Shown: positions 61,595 through 64,000 of the stretch, one piece after another
Position numbering within the stretch: position 1 is the first letter of the stretch
Layout: each line of letters starts with the position of its first letter
From: Selaginella tamariscina
Taxonomy: Eukaryota; Streptophyta; Lycopodiopsida; Selaginellales; Selaginellaceae
Direction: 5' to 3'
Assembly: GCA_003024785.1 (NCBI GenBank)
Contig: PUQB01000062.1
Location: 434,009-498,008, forward strand
DNA length: 64,000 nucleotides
Program-made: the position numbers and the translations under genes
Notes under the pieces: generated by a model
Told to the model about the DNA's origin: nothing
Database searches by the model: none
The model's input: only the letters and a program-made list of their open reading frames with translations

Positions 61595-64000
61595 TATGGC
61601 GACCACGGGATGGTCGTGTGTTAGGTAACTGATAATGTGTTTGTAGATTCTATCAGGATGGGTAGGCAGATACCCAAAGGAGATGTGAGGAGGAAAAAGA
61701 TTGAGGATAGGCGAGAGTCCTCAAAACGATCAGTGCAAGCTATTGCAGAAATGGAGGAGAGTGCACCGAAGACTCCATGAGGATGGACCTGCAATATAAA
61801 TAATAAGTGAATGGATGATTATCGACGTATTCTTGCAAAATGCCAAAGATATGAAGAAATTATGCAGAGACAACAAAGAGAGCGCGAGGAGCGGTATTTA
61901 CAGCGACAAGCAATAATAAAGACACGGAAGAGGATAGAAGAGCGTGAGGAACAGAGAAGAAAGGAACAAGTCGAAGCTCGAGGGCAGGAGCAACAAACGA
62001 CGAAGTACGACGAAGTTACAGAAGAAAAAGATACTAATAAGGGGAGTGACAATCACGAGCCACGAATATCAACGCGAGGAAACTGGGAATTATTGTCAGT
62101 GGAAGTATCGGACGAGATGGGAACATTAACAATTACGGGGAAGGTTGTACCATCTACTTTTTCAGGTCTTGAGAATGAAGATACGAATCGGCATATTCAA
62201 CAGTTTGAAAAAGCGTGTGAAGCCAACGAGATCAAGGATGAAGATGAAAATTACAAATATTTCCATTTACGTTAAAGGGAGATGCTAGCGATTGGTATTA
62301 CGAAAATGCTAATACAATCGATAAGTACAACGTACCTACTTGCAATATTCAGGAATTATTATGTACGAAAATATCGGAAGCGAGACCCGACAGTGCAGTT
62401 TGCAGGAAATACGGCAGGGACCTACCGAGGCAGTGGAAGATTACACTCGACAATTTCGGAGATTATACCACCGTTGCAAGGTTGGAGATGTCAGTGATAA
62501 ATTGGCAAAGAAATGGTATATGAACGGACTACGGGATAATTTACAACTTCAAGTACGATTGATCAAACCGCCTGATTTAGTTGAAGCAATTAAAGAAGCA
62601 AAACAACTTGAAGTGTTGATACCTCAAAGATACATAGATGAGGATGAACGGGAAACAAGAAGACAATACCGGAAGGAGAGCGAAATATGGTCAAGAACTA
62701 AATCAATATTTTCTAAACATGCAAAAATGAAGGGCATAATGCTTCTGAATGTAAAATACCCAAGTGTCAGATGTGTGGAGAATAGGCCATGAAGCTAGAC
62801 AATGTCGAAACATGGGATGTACTGACAATTTTCCACCACCACCTAGATGGAACAACAATCGGAATGCTAACTCATATGATTATCCACAACCCACGAAATG
62901 CTAATTCATACAATTATCCACAAAGATCGTATAATGGGAACGCAGAAATGGCAATGGAAGGAGATTTCCCCGGGAATCTGGAGCATTCTACCGGCAAGTA
63001 ATAATACAGAGTACCACGTAAAGGACAGCCTTTGTTACCAGCCCCAACACAACTAGGACCACCGTTATTACCACCAATACCACCTCCACCCGCATTACGA
63101 GGTCAGAATCCTAATGTGACATGTTTTAGATGTGGAGAAAAAGGACATTATTCTACTAAGTGTAATTATATAGTCTCAATAGTATACGCTGTTATACATG
63201 TGGTAGATGGGACATTATTCACCAAAATGTCCGCAACGCGAATTCAATACGGGAACATCGTCCACTGAACCAGCGACACGAAGAATTGAAGTTCAATAAG
63301 AGAATGATTTAGCAGATGAACATCAAGAACAAAATTACGAGTGCAAATGGGACCAAGATGCAGAACTACCCTCAATTGAGACATATGTGGTAACAGCTAA
63401 GCGAGTACGAATAGAACCAAGTAAAGAGGAACCAATACGCAAGAATTGGGAGAAAGAAAAGGCTACAGTACAATGGTAACTGATCAAAATTCAGAAAATC
63501 CAACAAGGGGAAATCAAATCAATGACTAATGAAAATGAGCATGCATTCACAACAATCACATCAACAGTACCACTTGGAGATCGTATTGTTGCTGTGATTC
63601 TGCAACAACTTGTACAATTAACTATAAGGGAGTTACTTGACATTTAGCACCATTTTTGCGAACGCAGATAACAAATGCTCTAGACATGAGTAGTATTCAA
63701 AGCAATACAAGTCAAATAGGAGTCAATACAACGGAAGTTGTTACAGACGAGAAGGACTGGGATGAAGAGTTACCATTACAGCTCGGATTGGTAAAAACAA
63801 TATTCAGAATATACCTAATTGATGGATCAGGAGTGAACATAATTGAAGAGCAAATATGCAAACAATTGGGTCTTGGACCTATTGAAATGCGCGCTTCTTT
63901 CTTGGTACGAATGGCTGATCAGAGGAAAGTAAAACCCTTGGTATAATCAGATCTGTATTATAGAAATTGCAGGAATCAAGTTTAAGGTATCTTGGTCATA
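60991..64000 (+). mobile_element. LTR retrotransposon, element E (runs off the window)
   Basis: The LTR 60991-61594 (TGTTAGGAGCAT...GGTTCAACA, 604 bases) has a TATAAATAG box at about 61269. It is followed two bases later by a primer-site-like TGGCGACCACGGGATGGT (61597). Gag occupies about 61811-62800 (Glu/Arg-rich coiled coil, STFSGLENEDTNRHIQQFEK), a zinc knuckle CFRCGEKGHYSTKC lies near 63121-63162, and a protease-like LIDGSGVNIIEEQICKQLGL near 63818-63877. It is inserted in the gag end of element D. It is broken in several places. The second LTR is not seen, so age cannot be judged. Confidence 0.8.

Overview
The window is nuclear DNA from a land plant. It is AT-rich, has split genes with GT..AG introns, and is full of long CT/GA, CA/GT and AT microsatellites. 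It holds plant-specific families: a dirigent protein, a Pollen Ole e 1/proline-rich wall protein, a PLS-type PPR protein, an LRR receptor-like protein, a plant-type adenylate kinase and a maspardin. The wording of the PPR repeats and a 49-bp intron in the PPR gene recall lycophytes (Selaginella/Isoetes-like). That placement is an inference, not a demonstration.

Layout: 1-4.2 kb is the edge of a minus-strand LTR element (primer-site-like motif and GC-rich LTR-like block). 4.5-6.9 kb is a decayed PIF/Harbinger DNA transposon whose SANT/Myb-like ORF is still open. 7.8-22.1 kb is one 41-exon gene for BTAF1/MOT1, the Swi2/Snf2 ATPase that strips TBP from DNA, with an unusual acidic octapeptide array in exon 8. 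22.3-27.2 kb is Ty3/gypsy element A. 27.3-28.7 kb (minus) is a Pollen Ole e 1 domain gene with an extensin-like tail and a perfect 38-bp inverted repeat. 30.9-33.2 kb (minus) is a multi-exon gene I do not recognise, bracketed by two diverged ~590-bp direct repeats. 36.8-37.3 kb is a dirigent gene, 37.7-38.6 kb (minus) an intronless adenylate kinase, and 39.5-42.2 kb (minus) a 10-exon maspardin gene. 42.6-47.6 kb is element B, a close sister of A. 48.5-50.9 kb is a PPR gene, converging on a two-exon mitochondrial complex I subunit gene (51.0-52.3 kb, minus). 53.4-55.1 kb is an LRR receptor-like protein. 56.6-64.0 kb is a chain of three LTR elements: an old relative of A/B, cut by a second element, cut by a third that runs off the window.

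The host genes are unrelated housekeeping, wall, defence and organelle genes and form no operon or pathway. Elements A and B have nearly identical LTR pairs, so both inserted recently. A lies about 230 bp past the BTAF1 stop; B lies about 420 bp upstream of the maspardin start. Nearly all host genes keep good splice sites and conserved protein sequence but carry many single-base length changes in short homopolymers. Residual sequencing error explains this better than gene death, though the window alone cannot prove it. No RNA genes, CRISPR arrays or prokaryotic features were seen.
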